The notes beneath the pieces are model-generated. The model had not been told where the DNA came from and ran no database searches. It was given only the letters and a program-made list of their open reading frames with translations. The position numbers and the translations under genes are program-made. This document shows positions 44,855 through 53,758 of a stretch of DNA of 64,000 nt, in pieces. The stretch covers positions 71,407 through 135,406 of the forward strand of contig CAWDOR010000021.1 of assembly GCA_963804045.1 (NCBI GenBank), in the 5' to 3' direction. Source of the stretch: Rhodoblastus sp963804045. Lineage in GTDB: Bacteria; Pseudomonadota; Alphaproteobacteria; Rhizobiales; Beijerinckiaceae. Position 1 is the stretch's first letter. Each line of letters begins with the position of its first letter.

Positions 44855-45242
44855 GGAATCGGCCTTCGGGTTGGCGCGCGTCAGGCGCGGAAAGCGGCGG
44901 AGAAAAGCTTGCGCCTTCGATTAAATCGTCGCGCGGGGATTGGCAAGAATGGGGCTTTTCGCCAGTAGCCGGCTCGACGTCTTGCGTTGAGAGCATAGCT
45001 ATAATGCAACAAAGGCATGACTGGTTGATGTTTGGCAAGGACTCGCTTGCCTGTCCCAGGTTTGCGGCGAAGAAGTTGTGGCATTTTCGCCACAAGACCC
45101 GGCAGATCGGCTGGGCCGTCGATAATCGTTGATTTGGATCAAATGGGTTTATGCTACCTGAGTGCAGGGTCGATCCCGAGCTTGGAGCGTCCCCGAGGCG
45201 TTTCTCGCCATGAATTATTCGAATCGAACTGGAATATCTCCC
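44855..45242. other. intergenic region purL/ompW
   Basis: About 390 bp with no convincing gene. It contains the divergent leaders of purL (minus) and the OmpW gene (plus). The only clear element is the FNR/FixK box at 45129-45142. The stretch 44985-45035 is AT-richer than its surroundings. No tRNA or riboswitch fold was recognised. Confidence 0.5.
45129..45142 (+). promoter_or_regulatory. FNR/FixK-type binding site upstream of ompW
   Basis: TTGATTTGGATCAA matches the FNR/Anr/FixK consensus TTGAT-N4-ATCAA at every fixed position. It lies 100 bp before the ompW start codon. A possible -10 element TATGCT follows at 45150-45155, so the site could overlap the promoter core. Confidence 0.7.
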
Positions 45243-45935
45243 ATGAAAAAGATCGTCGCCGGCGCGTTTGCCGCCGCTCTCCTCTCCACCGTCGCCGTCC
45301 CGGCCTTCGCCGCCGACCTGCCCTCCACCAAGAGCGCCCCGTCGCTGTCGCTCGACACCTCCTTCGACCCCTTCCTGATCCGCCTGCGCGGCCTGGCCGT
45401 TCTGCCGAACGCCACCGGCACCTCGATCGGCGGCGTCACAACTCACGGCGCCAAGCTGTCCGACAACGGCATCCCGGAAGTTGACTTCACCTACTTCATC
45501 ACCAAGCATTGGGCCGTGGAAGCCATCGCCGGCATCAGCCATCATCGCCTGACCGTCGATCCGAGCACCGTTCGCGTCGCCAACACCACCCTGCTGCCGC
45601 CGACCGTGACCCTGCAGTACCACTTCGCTCTCGGCCAGTGGGACCCCTATCTCGGTCTCGGCGCCAACTACACCTGGTTCCTGAACACCACTTCCGCCGC
45701 CAACGCGATCAACATTCACCCGACCGCTGGCCTCGCCTTCAACTTCGGCGTGGACTACTACCTGACCAAGCACTGGGTGCTGAACGCCGACGCCAAATAT
45801 CTGGTGCTCAACACCGACGCCAACGCTGGCGCGGTCAACAATGTTCACCTGAACATCAACCCCTGGATCATCGGCGCTGGCGTCGGCTATCGCTTCGGCG
45901 GTTCGGAAATGTCTTCGGTCGTCGCCAAGTACTGA
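45243..45935 (+). CDS. ompW: OmpW family outer-membrane protein
   Basis: 230 residues. Signal peptide MKKIVAGAFAAALLSTVAVP to AFAAD, then an eight-stranded barrel pattern: FLIRLRGLAVLPN, PEVDFTYFITKHWAVEAIAG, VTLQYHF, PYLGLGANYTWFL, FNFGVDYYLTKHWVLNADAKY, and IIGAGVGYRF near the C-terminus. Codons are strongly biased to C-ending forms (AAC, TAC, TTC), unlike the neighbours, suggesting high expression. A perfect FNR/FixK box precedes it and a strong terminator follows. OmpW proteins are small hydrophobic-channel porins, FNR-controlled in enterics. Confidence 0.92.
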   Translation: MKKIVAGAFAAALLSTVAVPAFAADLPSTKSAPSLSLDTSFDPFLIRLRGLAVLPNATGTSIGGVTTHGAKLSDNGIPEVDFTYFITKHWAVEAIAGISHHRLTVDPSTVRVANTTLLPPTVTLQYHFALGQWDPYLGLGANYTWFLNTTSAANAINIHPTAGLAFNFGVDYYLTKHWVLNADAKYLVLNTDANAGAVNNVHLNINPWIIGAGVGYRFGGSEMSSVVAKY

Positions 45936-45970
45936 GCGACGTCTCACTCTTCGCCTTCGGACGAAACGAA

Positions 45971-45999
45971 GCCCGGCCTCACGGCCGGGCTTTTGTTTT
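45971..45999 (+). terminator. Rho-independent terminator after ompW
   Basis: Perfect 8-bp stem GCCCGGCC/GGCCGGGC with a TCAC loop, followed by TTTTGTTTT; 36 bp after the ompW stop. Confidence 0.92.
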
Positions 46000-46065
46000 G
46001 GCGTCCCGTCCAAAAAAACCGTCGCGGGCGTCGAAAGCGCGAGGCCAATCGCAAGGGCCTTGCGG

Positions 46066-46968
46066 CTATTCTGTAAAAACGATGGTCTTGGAGCCGTTGA
46101 TCACCACGCGGTTCTCGACGTGATAGCGCACGGCGCGGGCGAGCACGCGGCGCTCGATGTCGCGGCCCTTGCGCACGAGATCGTCGGGGCGGTGGTGATG
46201 GGAAATGCGCTCGACATCCTGTTCGATGATCGGACCTTCGTCGAGATCGGCGGTGACATAATGCGCGGTGGCGCCAATCACCTTGACGCCGCGCGCATGA
46301 GCCTGGTGATAGGGCTTGGCGCCCTTGAAACCGGGCAAGAAACTGTGGTGGATGTTGATGCAGCGCCCGGACAGCTTGGCCGCGAGCCCGTCGGAGAGAA
46401 TTTGCATATAGCGGGCGAGCACCACCAGCTCCGCGCCGGTTTTCTGCACCAGCGCCCAGATTTCCGCCTCCTGCTCCATCTTGGTCTCGCGGGTCACCGG
46501 CAGATAGTAGAAAGGCGCGCCGGCGAAATCGAGATGACGATAGGTCTCGCGCGGATAATTGGCGACAATGGCGACGATTTCGACCGGCAATTCGCCGATG
46601 CGCCAGCGATAGAGCAGATCGGCCAGGCAATGGTCGAATTTCGACACGAGAATCATCACCTTGGGCGGCGCCGACTGGGGGCGAACCGCCCAGGTCATGC
46701 CGAATTCCTCGGCGAGAGGGGCGAAGCTCGCCTTCCACTGGTCGATGTCGGCGTCCGCGCGCACGGGATTGAACTCGACACGCATGAAGAACTGATCCGT
46801 GTCCTCTTCGTCGAACTGGCGAGAGTCGGCGATGTTGAAGCCGGATTCGAAAATATGGCCGGCCACCCGGGCGATAATGCCGGGACGATTGGGACAGCTC
46901 AGCAGCAGGCGGTAGATTTCGCCCTTGGGCGCGGCGGGTTTTTGCGCGGATTTGGATTTGGCGGCCAT
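46066..46968 (-). CDS. purU: formyltetrahydrofolate deformylase
   Basis: 300 residues. N-terminal ACT domain (RLLLSCPNRPGIIARVAGHIFE) and C-terminal formyltransferase-like domain with the Asn-His-Asp site (INIHHSFLPGFKGAKPYHQA, then ADLDEGPIIEQD). It releases formate from 10-formyl-THF, balancing the one-carbon pool, and is relevant to methylotrophic metabolism. ATG 46968 (MAAKSKSAQK). The frame remains open upstream through the hypothetical gene, but without homology. Confidence 0.95.
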   Translation of the reverse strand: MAAKSKSAQKPAAPKGEIYRLLLSCPNRPGIIARVAGHIFESGFNIADSRQFDEEDTDQFFMRVEFNPVRADADIDQWKASFAPLAEEFGMTWAVRPQSAPPKVMILVSKFDHCLADLLYRWRIGELPVEIVAIVANYPRETYRHLDFAGAPFYYLPVTRETKMEQEAEIWALVQKTGAELVVLARYMQILSDGLAAKLSGRCINIHHSFLPGFKGAKPYHQAHARGVKVIGATAHYVTADLDEGPIIEQDVERISHHHRPDDLVRKGRDIERRVLARAVRYHVENRVVINGSKTIVFTE

Positions 46969-47033
46969 GACAAGCTTTGCGCGAGAGAGGGTCTGGCGAC
47001 CTCTATCGCCGAAAGGTTGAAAAGTCGAGAAAG

Positions 47034-47366
47034 TCAGGCGCGGGCGCTCTTGATTCGGGCGAGCGCGTAAGCCGGCAGGAAAATCGGCGCCGCCGCGCCG
47101 CCGCCCCCGCCGCTCCCCTCTTCGGTCGGCAGCAGCATGATGGCGGTGGCCGCGACTACGCCGCCAAAGGTCATGCCGAAACCGCCAAACAGCAGCGCCA
47201 GGAATTGAAGCTCGAAATCCGATCTGAACATCATCTCGCGGATATGGCTGACATTGGAGACCAGCACGGCGGAAGCGCAGAGAAAGCCAACCGCCCAGCC
47301 GAAGGCCCAGTTGACGATCATCATGCGAACCAGACGATTCGCCTTTTTCTTGCGACAATCCTGCAT
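47034..47366 (-). CDS. hypothetical inner-membrane protein
   Basis: 110 residues. Basic N-terminus (CRKKKANRLVR), then two membrane helices (MIVNWAFGWAVGFLCASAVLV and LALLFGGFGMTFGGVVAATAI), and a Gly-rich cytoplasmic tail with five consecutive Gly. ATG 47366 is preferred over GTG 47372. No family recognised. It sits between YhaN and purU on the same strand, with 65 bp to purU. Confidence 0.6.
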   Translation of the reverse strand: MQDCRKKKANRLVRMMIVNWAFGWAVGFLCASAVLVSNVSHIREMMFRSDFELQFLALLFGGFGMTFGGVVAATAIMLLPTEEGSGGGGGAAAPIFLPAYALARIKSARA

Positions 47367-47441
47367 GGCCACGCCCCAGCAAATGTTCGATGCCAGATAA
47401 ATCTTAACGCAATTCGCGCGCGGAGTCAGCCGCCATTGCGC

Positions 47442-50400
47442 TCAGGCCTGGGCCAGCCGGACGATTTGCGCCCGATCCCCCAGCGCATGCCTCGCCAAAT
47501 CGACAATATGTTCGTGATGGGTGAACAGGATCGGCTGCAACAGCGGGTTCAAATTCGCCAGGGTTTCGAGGCCGGCGGCGGCGCGCGCCTCGTCGAAACT
47601 GGCGAACAGATCGTCGCCGATGAAGGGCGGCGCCTCGGATTTTTTGGCGTAATCCTCGAGAAAACCGAGGCGCAAGGCGAGATAGAGCTGGTCGCGGGCG
47701 CCCTCGCTGAGCGCATCGAGCGCCAAGGCCGCGCCATCGGCGCGGCGGGCCTGGAGATGCAGCTTGTCGTCCTCGCCGAAGTCCTGGCGCAAGGCCAGGT
47801 AACGGCCGCCGGTGAGCGCCGCGTAAATCTCTCCGGCGCGGGCGAGCAATGGATCCTGGCGGGTCTGGCGATGTTTTTCCAGCCCGGCGCCGACCATCAG
47901 CGCCGCCAGTTTCAGCACCGCCCAGCGCCGCGCCTGCGCCGATATTTCGGCCTTGGCCGATTCGCGCGCCAGAATCGCCTGTTCCGCGCCAAAACCCTCG
48001 TTGAGCCGCGCCAATTGCCTTTCAGCCTCGCGCCGCGCCGCGAAAACCTCCTGACCCTGCTGCCGGCGCGCCTCGGCCTGGCGCGAAATTTCGCTCAGCC
48101 GCAACCGCGCCGCCTCGGCGTCGAAATTTCGCGCCTGTTCCGCCAGCGCGGCCTCTTCCATTCCCTCGGCCACCAGCGCCAGGCGTCCCGTCTCGGTCTC
48201 GATGGCGAGGCTTTCGGCGCGCCGCTGGCGCAGACGCTCGGCCAGGGCCTCGGCCTCGCCGGAAAAACCCGCCGCCGCGCAAAAGACTGTCAGATCGGCC
48301 TCAGCCTCGGTCGCCTTGCGCGCGCCCAGCGCCGCCGCGCCTTCGGCTTTCTCAAGAAATTTTTCGGCATTGGCCCGTGTGGTCGCTTTTCCGCGCTCGG
48401 CGGCGAGGCGCTTTTGCAGCGCCTTGGTCGCGTCGAGCGCCGGACGCGCCGGCAGGTCGCGGGCGACAGCCGCCAGCAGCGCGTCCAGCCTCTGCTCGAA
48501 ACCGGCGAGATCGTCGCGCATGGCGGCGACGCGATGCGCTTCGCCTTTTTCCCGCTCCCATTCCGCCGGCAGATCGCGCCAAAGATTCGTGCGCGCCTGG
48601 GCCTCGTCGAAACTGGCGTCGGCGTCGAGGCCCAGCGCGCCCACGGCGGCCAGATAATCGGCGCGCCAGGCCATTTCCTTCCCGTTCAATTCGGCAAGCC
48701 GGCGCCGGGCCTCCTCGATGCGCGCCGGCGCGGCGGCGATTTGCGCCGAAATCTCGCGCGACTCATTTTCAGCGCGGGCGAGCTCCGCGATCCCCGTGGC
48801 GATGCGCCGCGCCAGTTTCGCGGCGTCGAGCGGCAGCGGCGGCAGACCGGCCTCAGCGGCGAGCCGCTCCAGCCCCGGCAGAACCTGCCGGGCCTGTTCC
48901 TCCAGCGCCGCCAACCGCGCCTGTTTCGGCTTGAGCGCCTCGCGCGCGGCCAAAAGTCCCTCCGCCGCCTCGCGCCAGCGCGCCATCGCCGCCGGCGCGG
49001 CCGGCGTCACGCCGCAGGCGCGCCAGCTTTCAATCCAGGCTTTTTGGGCGGTTTCACGGTCTTCGGCCAATGCCCGCGCCTGACGCGCGGCTTGCGCGAT
49101 CCGTTGCTCGGCGGCGCGCAGATTTTCACGCTCGCCCTCGGCCTCGATGACGCGCTGGGCGTCGGCCAGCAGAAGATCGGCGAGACCGTCCGCCTGTTGC
49201 TGCGCCGAAAGAAAGCGTGCGCCGGCCTCGCCCCATTGGTCGGTATTTTCGCGCGCAAAAGCCAGCCCGCTCCAGGCGGCGTCGCGCTTTTCGCGGGCGG
49301 CGCGCAAATCCTCGCGGCTGGGCACGGCGCCCCGGCTCTCCAGGGCGCGCAAACGCGTCTCGGCCTCGGACTTGCGCGACAGCGCTTCCGCCTGCGCGCG
49401 CTGGAGATCCTTGTCGCGCGCGGCAAAACCGTCGAAAATCCGCGCCGCCTGTTCGATGACCCCGGCGTCGGGCATGGGCGCGCGCGCCAGAGCGTCCAGA
49501 TCGGCCAGCGCCGGCGTCAAGCGAGCGCGGCGCTCGTCGATGCGCCGCGTCTCCTCGGCGCAATCCAGCGCCAGTTCGGCGCGGCTGTCCTCAAGCTTTT
49601 CCACGGGGCCGAAAGCGGCCAGTTTTTCCGCCAGATTTTTGCTGTCCGGGACATCGCCGCCCATTTTCGCACGCAGGGCGTCGAGATTTTTTTCCTCGCG
49701 CTCCAGGGCGGCCAGGGGCTCGATCTTTTGCGCCAGCAGCTCCCGCCCGCGCGCGATGAGTCTTTCGGCGCGAGGCAGAATCGCCGGATCGGGCGACGCG
49801 GCGCGCAAGGCTTCTGCGTCGGCCAGGCCGCAGGTCAGCGCCCGCAGCCGCAATTTTTCGCGCGCCTCGTTCAGCGCCTTTTCGCGGCGAGGCAGGTCGT
49901 CGAGCGTCTTTTCCATGGCGCCGGCGGCGCGGTTTAAAGCCTCGATATCCTCGCCACGCGCCAGAAGCGCGGCGTCGAACCCGGCCTTTTCGACCTCCTC
50001 GCGCGCCTCGTCGCGGCTTTGCGCCGCGCGCGCCGCCGCTTCCCGCGCCGCATCGCGCGCGGCCAGAAGATTTTCGAGCTTCAGCGCCCAGTCCGGCGAA
50101 AAGCCGGCAAGATCGTCGAAGCCGCGAAAATCTTCGCGCAGCCGCGCCAGATTTTTCAGGATCGGCGCGGCTTTGAGCAGCCTTTGCAGATGCAATTGCT
50201 CGGCGTCGGCGGCGCGCTCCTCGGCTTCCAGCGCCGCCAGCCTTTCCCCGGCCTCGTCGATTTCCCGGCGCAGGGTTTTCAGCGCGCCTTCCGAAAGCGT
50301 CGCCTCGCGCTCCGCCTTGCGCGCCTCGTCGAAACGGCCCAGTGCTTGATAAAAACTGCGATGCGCCGCCTTGCGCTCGTCGAAAATCTTTTCCGCCTCG

Positions 50401-50894
50401 TCGTCCAAGCCGCGCCGCAGATCGAGCAGGCCGCGCAGGCCCGAGGCGGCGGCGAACAGGCTGGCGCCAAGCTCGCCCTCGGCCTCCAGCATGTCCTCAC
50501 CGCCCTGACGCAGCTTTTTCGCGTCCAGGCCGAAGGCGCGTTCGAAAATCTCGCGGCTGGCGGCGCCGAGAAAAGGCGACAGGCAATCCTCAGGCAGGAC
50601 CGCGCCGCCCGCGTCGAGCAGCGTGGCCTTGATCCCGCGCCGGCGAAAAAATTGCAGCACCTGGCCGTTCCGGGCCTCGACGGTGGCGCCCAGCCGCATT
50701 TCGGCGGGCCGCAAAAAATTCTTCTCGGCGCGGGGCGGCACGCCATAGAGCAGGTCGCCAATCGCCGCGAGCGCGCTGGTCTTGCCGGCCTCATTGGCGC
50801 CGTGGACAATGTGCAGCCGCGCCGCCGGATCGAAATTCAGTTTTTGCCCGGTAAAGGGGCCGTAGGCCTCAAGATTGAGTTCGACCAGCCTCAT
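47442..50894 (-). CDS. YhaN-like SMC/SbcC-type AAA ATPase
   Basis: 1150 residues. N-terminal Walker A HGANEAGKTSALAAIGDLLYG (31-51), long Ala/Glu/Arg-rich coiled coils through the middle, and a C-terminal Walker B-like FIGDDLFASFDEARAAAG with FTHHEHIVDLAR. This is the Rad50/SbcC fold family of YhaN, a partner of the adjacent SbcD/YhaO nuclease in processing DNA ends. Its start overlaps the nuclease stop by 4 bp (translational coupling). No zinc-hook CxxC is seen, as expected for YhaN rather than SbcC. Confidence 0.9.
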   Translation of the reverse strand: MRLVELNLEAYGPFTGQKLNFDPAARLHIVHGANEAGKTSALAAIGDLLYGVPPRAEKNFLRPAEMRLGATVEARNGQVLQFFRRRGIKATLLDAGGAVLPEDCLSPFLGAASREIFERAFGLDAKKLRQGGEDMLEAEGELGASLFAAASGLRGLLDLRRGLDDEAEKIFDERKAAHRSFYQALGRFDEARKAEREATLSEGALKTLRREIDEAGERLAALEAEERAADAEQLHLQRLLKAAPILKNLARLREDFRGFDDLAGFSPDWALKLENLLAARDAAREAAARAAQSRDEAREEVEKAGFDAALLARGEDIEALNRAAGAMEKTLDDLPRREKALNEAREKLRLRALTCGLADAEALRAASPDPAILPRAERLIARGRELLAQKIEPLAALEREEKNLDALRAKMGGDVPDSKNLAEKLAAFGPVEKLEDSRAELALDCAEETRRIDERRARLTPALADLDALARAPMPDAGVIEQAARIFDGFAARDKDLQRAQAEALSRKSEAETRLRALESRGAVPSREDLRAAREKRDAAWSGLAFARENTDQWGEAGARFLSAQQQADGLADLLLADAQRVIEAEGERENLRAAEQRIAQAARQARALAEDRETAQKAWIESWRACGVTPAAPAAMARWREAAEGLLAAREALKPKQARLAALEEQARQVLPGLERLAAEAGLPPLPLDAAKLARRIATGIAELARAENESREISAQIAAAPARIEEARRRLAELNGKEMAWRADYLAAVGALGLDADASFDEAQARTNLWRDLPAEWEREKGEAHRVAAMRDDLAGFEQRLDALLAAVARDLPARPALDATKALQKRLAAERGKATTRANAEKFLEKAEGAAALGARKATEAEADLTVFCAAAGFSGEAEALAERLRQRRAESLAIETETGRLALVAEGMEEAALAEQARNFDAEAARLRLSEISRQAEARRQQGQEVFAARREAERQLARLNEGFGAEQAILARESAKAEISAQARRWAVLKLAALMVGAGLEKHRQTRQDPLLARAGEIYAALTGGRYLALRQDFGEDDKLHLQARRADGAALALDALSEGARDQLYLALRLGFLEDYAKKSEAPPFIGDDLFASFDEARAAAGLETLANLNPLLQPILFTHHEHIVDLARHALGDRAQIVRLAQA

Positions 50895-52114
50895 GCGTCA
50901 AAAGTCTCCGCGCGGGCCAGGGCGAGATCGCGCGCTTCGGCGAGAATTTTTTGCAGATCGGCGCTCAAAAGCTCGACGCCGGCCGGCATTTTGCCCTCGA
51001 TGGCGGAGAGAACGGCGGCGGCTGTCTCGGAAAAACCGCCCTCAGCCATGACTTCGTCCAGCAAGGCGGAAAAATCCAGCTCACTGTCGCGGCGCGCCGG
51101 CGCTGTCGGACCGCTGGTTTCCAGCAGCACCCGCTCCAGCGCGATATTTTCGCCGGCATGGCCCAGCGCCGCCTCGATCTGGTCGCGCCAGTCCGAGGGA
51201 TCGGCGGCCAGCCGGTAATGCAGGGGGCTCGCGCCCCTGAACCGCAGACGCAGCGCCAGCAGCCGCCCGCCGGCGCCTTGGCTGGCCGCCGCCGCCTGTT
51301 TTTCGACCTCGCGCAGCAGATCGCGCGCCGTCTCATGCGGCGCGGCGTCGATGGAAAGATCGGCGAAACGAACGCGGTCGACGATCAGCCGCCGCAAACG
51401 CGTCACGACGCCGTCCTCGACATCGACGAGAACTGCGCCCTTCTCGCCGCATTCCCGGATCGACCGGGCCTGCAGATTGCCGGGATAGACAATATAGGGG
51501 GCGCGGCTGACCAATTCATGGGCATGGACATGGCCCAGCGCCCAATAATCGTAATTTTTGGCGCGCAGATCGTCCGGTGAGCAAGGCGCGTAAGCCGCAT
51601 GGCCGGGGCGTCCGTCCAGCGATGTATGCAGCGCGCCAATATTGAACCAGCCGGCTTTGGGCGCAGGATAGCCTTGCGCGAAATTCTCGCTTTCGGCGCG
51701 GTCGGAAAAGCTGCGGCCATGCAAGGCGACGCGCAGTTCCGGAATCTCGAAAGTCCTGGCGCGCGACGCCGGGAATTGCTCGGTCCGTTCCGGCAGGGCC
51801 AGGCTCTTGGTCACCACGCTTTCGGCGTCGTGATTGCCCCTGAGCAGATAAAGGCGCACGCCGGCGCGGCTCAGGCGGGCGATCTGCTTGTTGAAGAACA
51901 GGGCGATGGAGGCGTCGCGCCAGTCGCCGTCGAAAATATCGCCAGCAAAGACCGCGAAGGCGATTTTCTCCTCCAAGGCGCGGTCGATCAGCGCCTCGAA
52001 AGCCTCGCGGCTGGCGGCGCCGAGTTTTTGCGCCAGATCGGGGTCGCGCAGGCTCATGCCCTGGAGCGGACTGCCCAGATGCAGGTCGGCGGCGTGGAGA
52101 AAGGTGAAACGCAT
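50891..52114 (-). CDS. YhaO/SbcD-like metallophosphoesterase nuclease
   Basis: 407 residues. Metal-binding motifs: FLHAADLHLGSPLQG (DxH), FAGDIFDGDW (GDxxD), YLLRGNHDAES (GNHD), and ALGHVHAHE (GHxH). It likely forms a DNA-end-processing complex with YhaN. ATG 52114 with GGAG five bases upstream is preferred over TTG 52129. Divergent from the nitrilase gene. Confidence 0.92.
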   Translation of the reverse strand: MRFTFLHAADLHLGSPLQGMSLRDPDLAQKLGAASREAFEALIDRALEEKIAFAVFAGDIFDGDWRDASIALFFNKQIARLSRAGVRLYLLRGNHDAESVVTKSLALPERTEQFPASRARTFEIPELRVALHGRSFSDRAESENFAQGYPAPKAGWFNIGALHTSLDGRPGHAAYAPCSPDDLRAKNYDYWALGHVHAHELVSRAPYIVYPGNLQARSIRECGEKGAVLVDVEDGVVTRLRRLIVDRVRFADLSIDAAPHETARDLLREVEKQAAAASQGAGGRLLALRLRFRGASPLHYRLAADPSDWRDQIEAALGHAGENIALERVLLETSGPTAPARRDSELDFSALLDEVMAEGGFSETAAAVLSAIEGKMPAGVELLSADLQKILAEARDLALARAETFDA

Positions 52115-52226
52115 GGGCTCCGCAATCAATTCGCCGATCAGTTTAGGCGCGCTTGCCCGGCGAAAGAAGCGCCGCTTGTGTCGCGGCGCGAAACTTGCTC
52201 TTTTGCTTTCCTATTGAGGGGGACCG

Positions 52227-53048
52227 ATGAAAGTCGCGCTGATCCAGATGAATTCCATCGCCGACAAGCCGGCCAATCTGGCGCAGGCGCGCACGCTGAT
52301 CGAGCGCGCCGTCGCGCAGGAACAGCCCGACTGGATCGGCCTGCCCGAAGTCTTCGACTTTCTCGGGGGAACCCGCGAGGATAAATTCGCCGCCGCCGAG
52401 CTTTTGCGCCAAGGTCCCGCCTATAAGACCTGCGCCGAACTGGCCGCGAAACACGGCGTCATCCTCCACGCCGGCTCCTTCCTGGAAAAAAATCCGGACG
52501 GGAAAACCCTGTCCAACACCACGGTGGTCTTCGACCGCCAGGGCCGGGAAATCGCGCTTTATCGCAAGATTCACATGTTCGACGTGGTGACGCCCGACGG
52601 CGCCGCCTATCGGGAAAGCGCCGTGTTTGCGCCGGGAACGGAGCTGGCGACCTATCGGGCCGAGGGTTTCACCTTCGGCTGCGCCATTTGCTACGATCTG
52701 CGCTTCCCCGCCCTGTTTCAGGCCCTTGCCGCGAAGGGCGTCGATGTTTTCGTTCTGCCCGCCGCCTTCACCCTGCTCACCGGCAAGGACCATTGGGAGG
52801 TGCTGTGCCGCGCCCGCGCCGTGGAGACCCAGAGCTATTTTCTGGCGCCCGCGCAGGTCGGCGCCCATAAGATCAAGGATGAGACCCGCAACTGCTACGG
52901 CCATTCGCTGGTCTGCGATCCCTGGGGCCATGTGATCGCCAGGGCCTCCGACGCGCCCGGCTTTGTCACGGCGCGGCTCGACGCCGGCCTCGTGCAAAAG
53001 ACTCGCGCGGCCAATCCGGTGGCGGCGCAGCGGCGGGCGTTTTCATGA
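52227..53048 (+). CDS. carbon-nitrogen hydrolase (Nit1/Nit2-like)
   Basis: 273 residues. The catalytic triad of the nitrilase superfamily is visible: Glu in WIGLPEVFDFLGG, Lys in LYRKIHMFDV, and Cys in CAICYDLRFPALF. It resembles Nit2/omega-amidase or deaminated-glutathione amidase. Start ATG 52227 after GAGGGGGACCG. Its stop overlaps the modB start (ATGA), an unexpected coupling with molybdate transport genes. Confidence 0.92.
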   Translation: MKVALIQMNSIADKPANLAQARTLIERAVAQEQPDWIGLPEVFDFLGGTREDKFAAAELLRQGPAYKTCAELAAKHGVILHAGSFLEKNPDGKTLSNTTVVFDRQGREIALYRKIHMFDVVTPDGAAYRESAVFAPGTELATYRAEGFTFGCAICYDLRFPALFQALAAKGVDVFVLPAAFTLLTGKDHWEVLCRARAVETQSYFLAPAQVGAHKIKDETRNCYGHSLVCDPWGHVIARASDAPGFVTARLDAGLVQKTRAANPVAAQRRAFS

Positions 53049-53758
53049 GCGATCTCCTGCCGAACCTGACGCCAGAGCAGATTTCGGCGATCGGCTTGAG
53101 CCTGCGCGTCGGCTTAACCGCCACGCTCTGCGCCCTGCCCTTCGCCATAGCCGTCGCCTGGATTCTGGCGCGCGGCAATTTTCCCGGCAAGACCCTGCTC
53201 GACGCCCTGGTCTATCTGCCGCTGGTGCTGCCCCCTGTCGTCACCGGCCTGATCCTGCTGCTGCTGTTTGGCCGGCGCGGCCCGCTGGGCGGTTTTCTCG
53301 CCGATCATTTCGGCATTGTCTTCGCCTTCCGCTGGACCGGCGCCGCCCTGGCGGCGGGGGTGATGGGCTTTCCGCTGATGGTCAGGGCCATCCGCCTCTC
53401 CATCGAGGCCGTCGATCCCCGGCTCGAACAGGCGGCGGCGACGCTGGGCGCCCCGCCCCTGGCGGTGTTTTTCCTCGTCACCCTGCCACTGGCGGCGCCT
53501 GGGCTGCTGGCCGGGGCGGTGCTCGGCTTCGCCAAGGCGCTCGGCGAATTCGGCGCCACCATCACCTTCGTCTCCAATATTCCCGGGGAAACCCGCACCA
53601 TTCCCGCCGAAATCTATCTGCTCACCCAGACGCCCGGGGGGGATTACGACGCCATGGTCATGTCGGCGATTTCGGCGGCGTTGGCGGTGGGCGCGCTGGT
53701 CGTTTCGGAATTTCTGGCGCGGCGCATGGGGCCGGCCTTGCGGAACCTGTCGTCATGA
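53045..53758 (+). CDS. modB: molybdate ABC transporter permease
   Basis: 237 residues, five to six membrane segments. The inner-membrane EAA motif region is DPRLEQAAATLGAPPLAVFFLVTLPLAAPGLLAGA, and AKALGEFGATITFVSNIPGETRT is the ModB/CysT-type loop. It should form the channel for molybdate or tungstate. Coupled at both ends (nitrilase stop and modC start overlap). The binding protein modA is not in the window. Confidence 0.92.
   Translation: MSDLLPNLTPEQISAIGLSLRVGLTATLCALPFAIAVAWILARGNFPGKTLLDALVYLPLVLPPVVTGLILLLLFGRRGPLGGFLADHFGIVFAFRWTGAALAAGVMGFPLMVRAIRLSIEAVDPRLEQAAATLGAPPLAVFFLVTLPLAAPGLLAGAVLGFAKALGEFGATITFVSNIPGETRTIPAEIYLLTQTPGGDYDAMVMSAISAALAVGALVVSEFLARRMGPALRNLSS

Noticed and set aside
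46977..49937. 986-codon open frame antisense to the YhaN-like gene
   Set aside because: Arg/Leu/Gly-rich low-complexity product with no domain; the sense strand encodes a clear ATPase.
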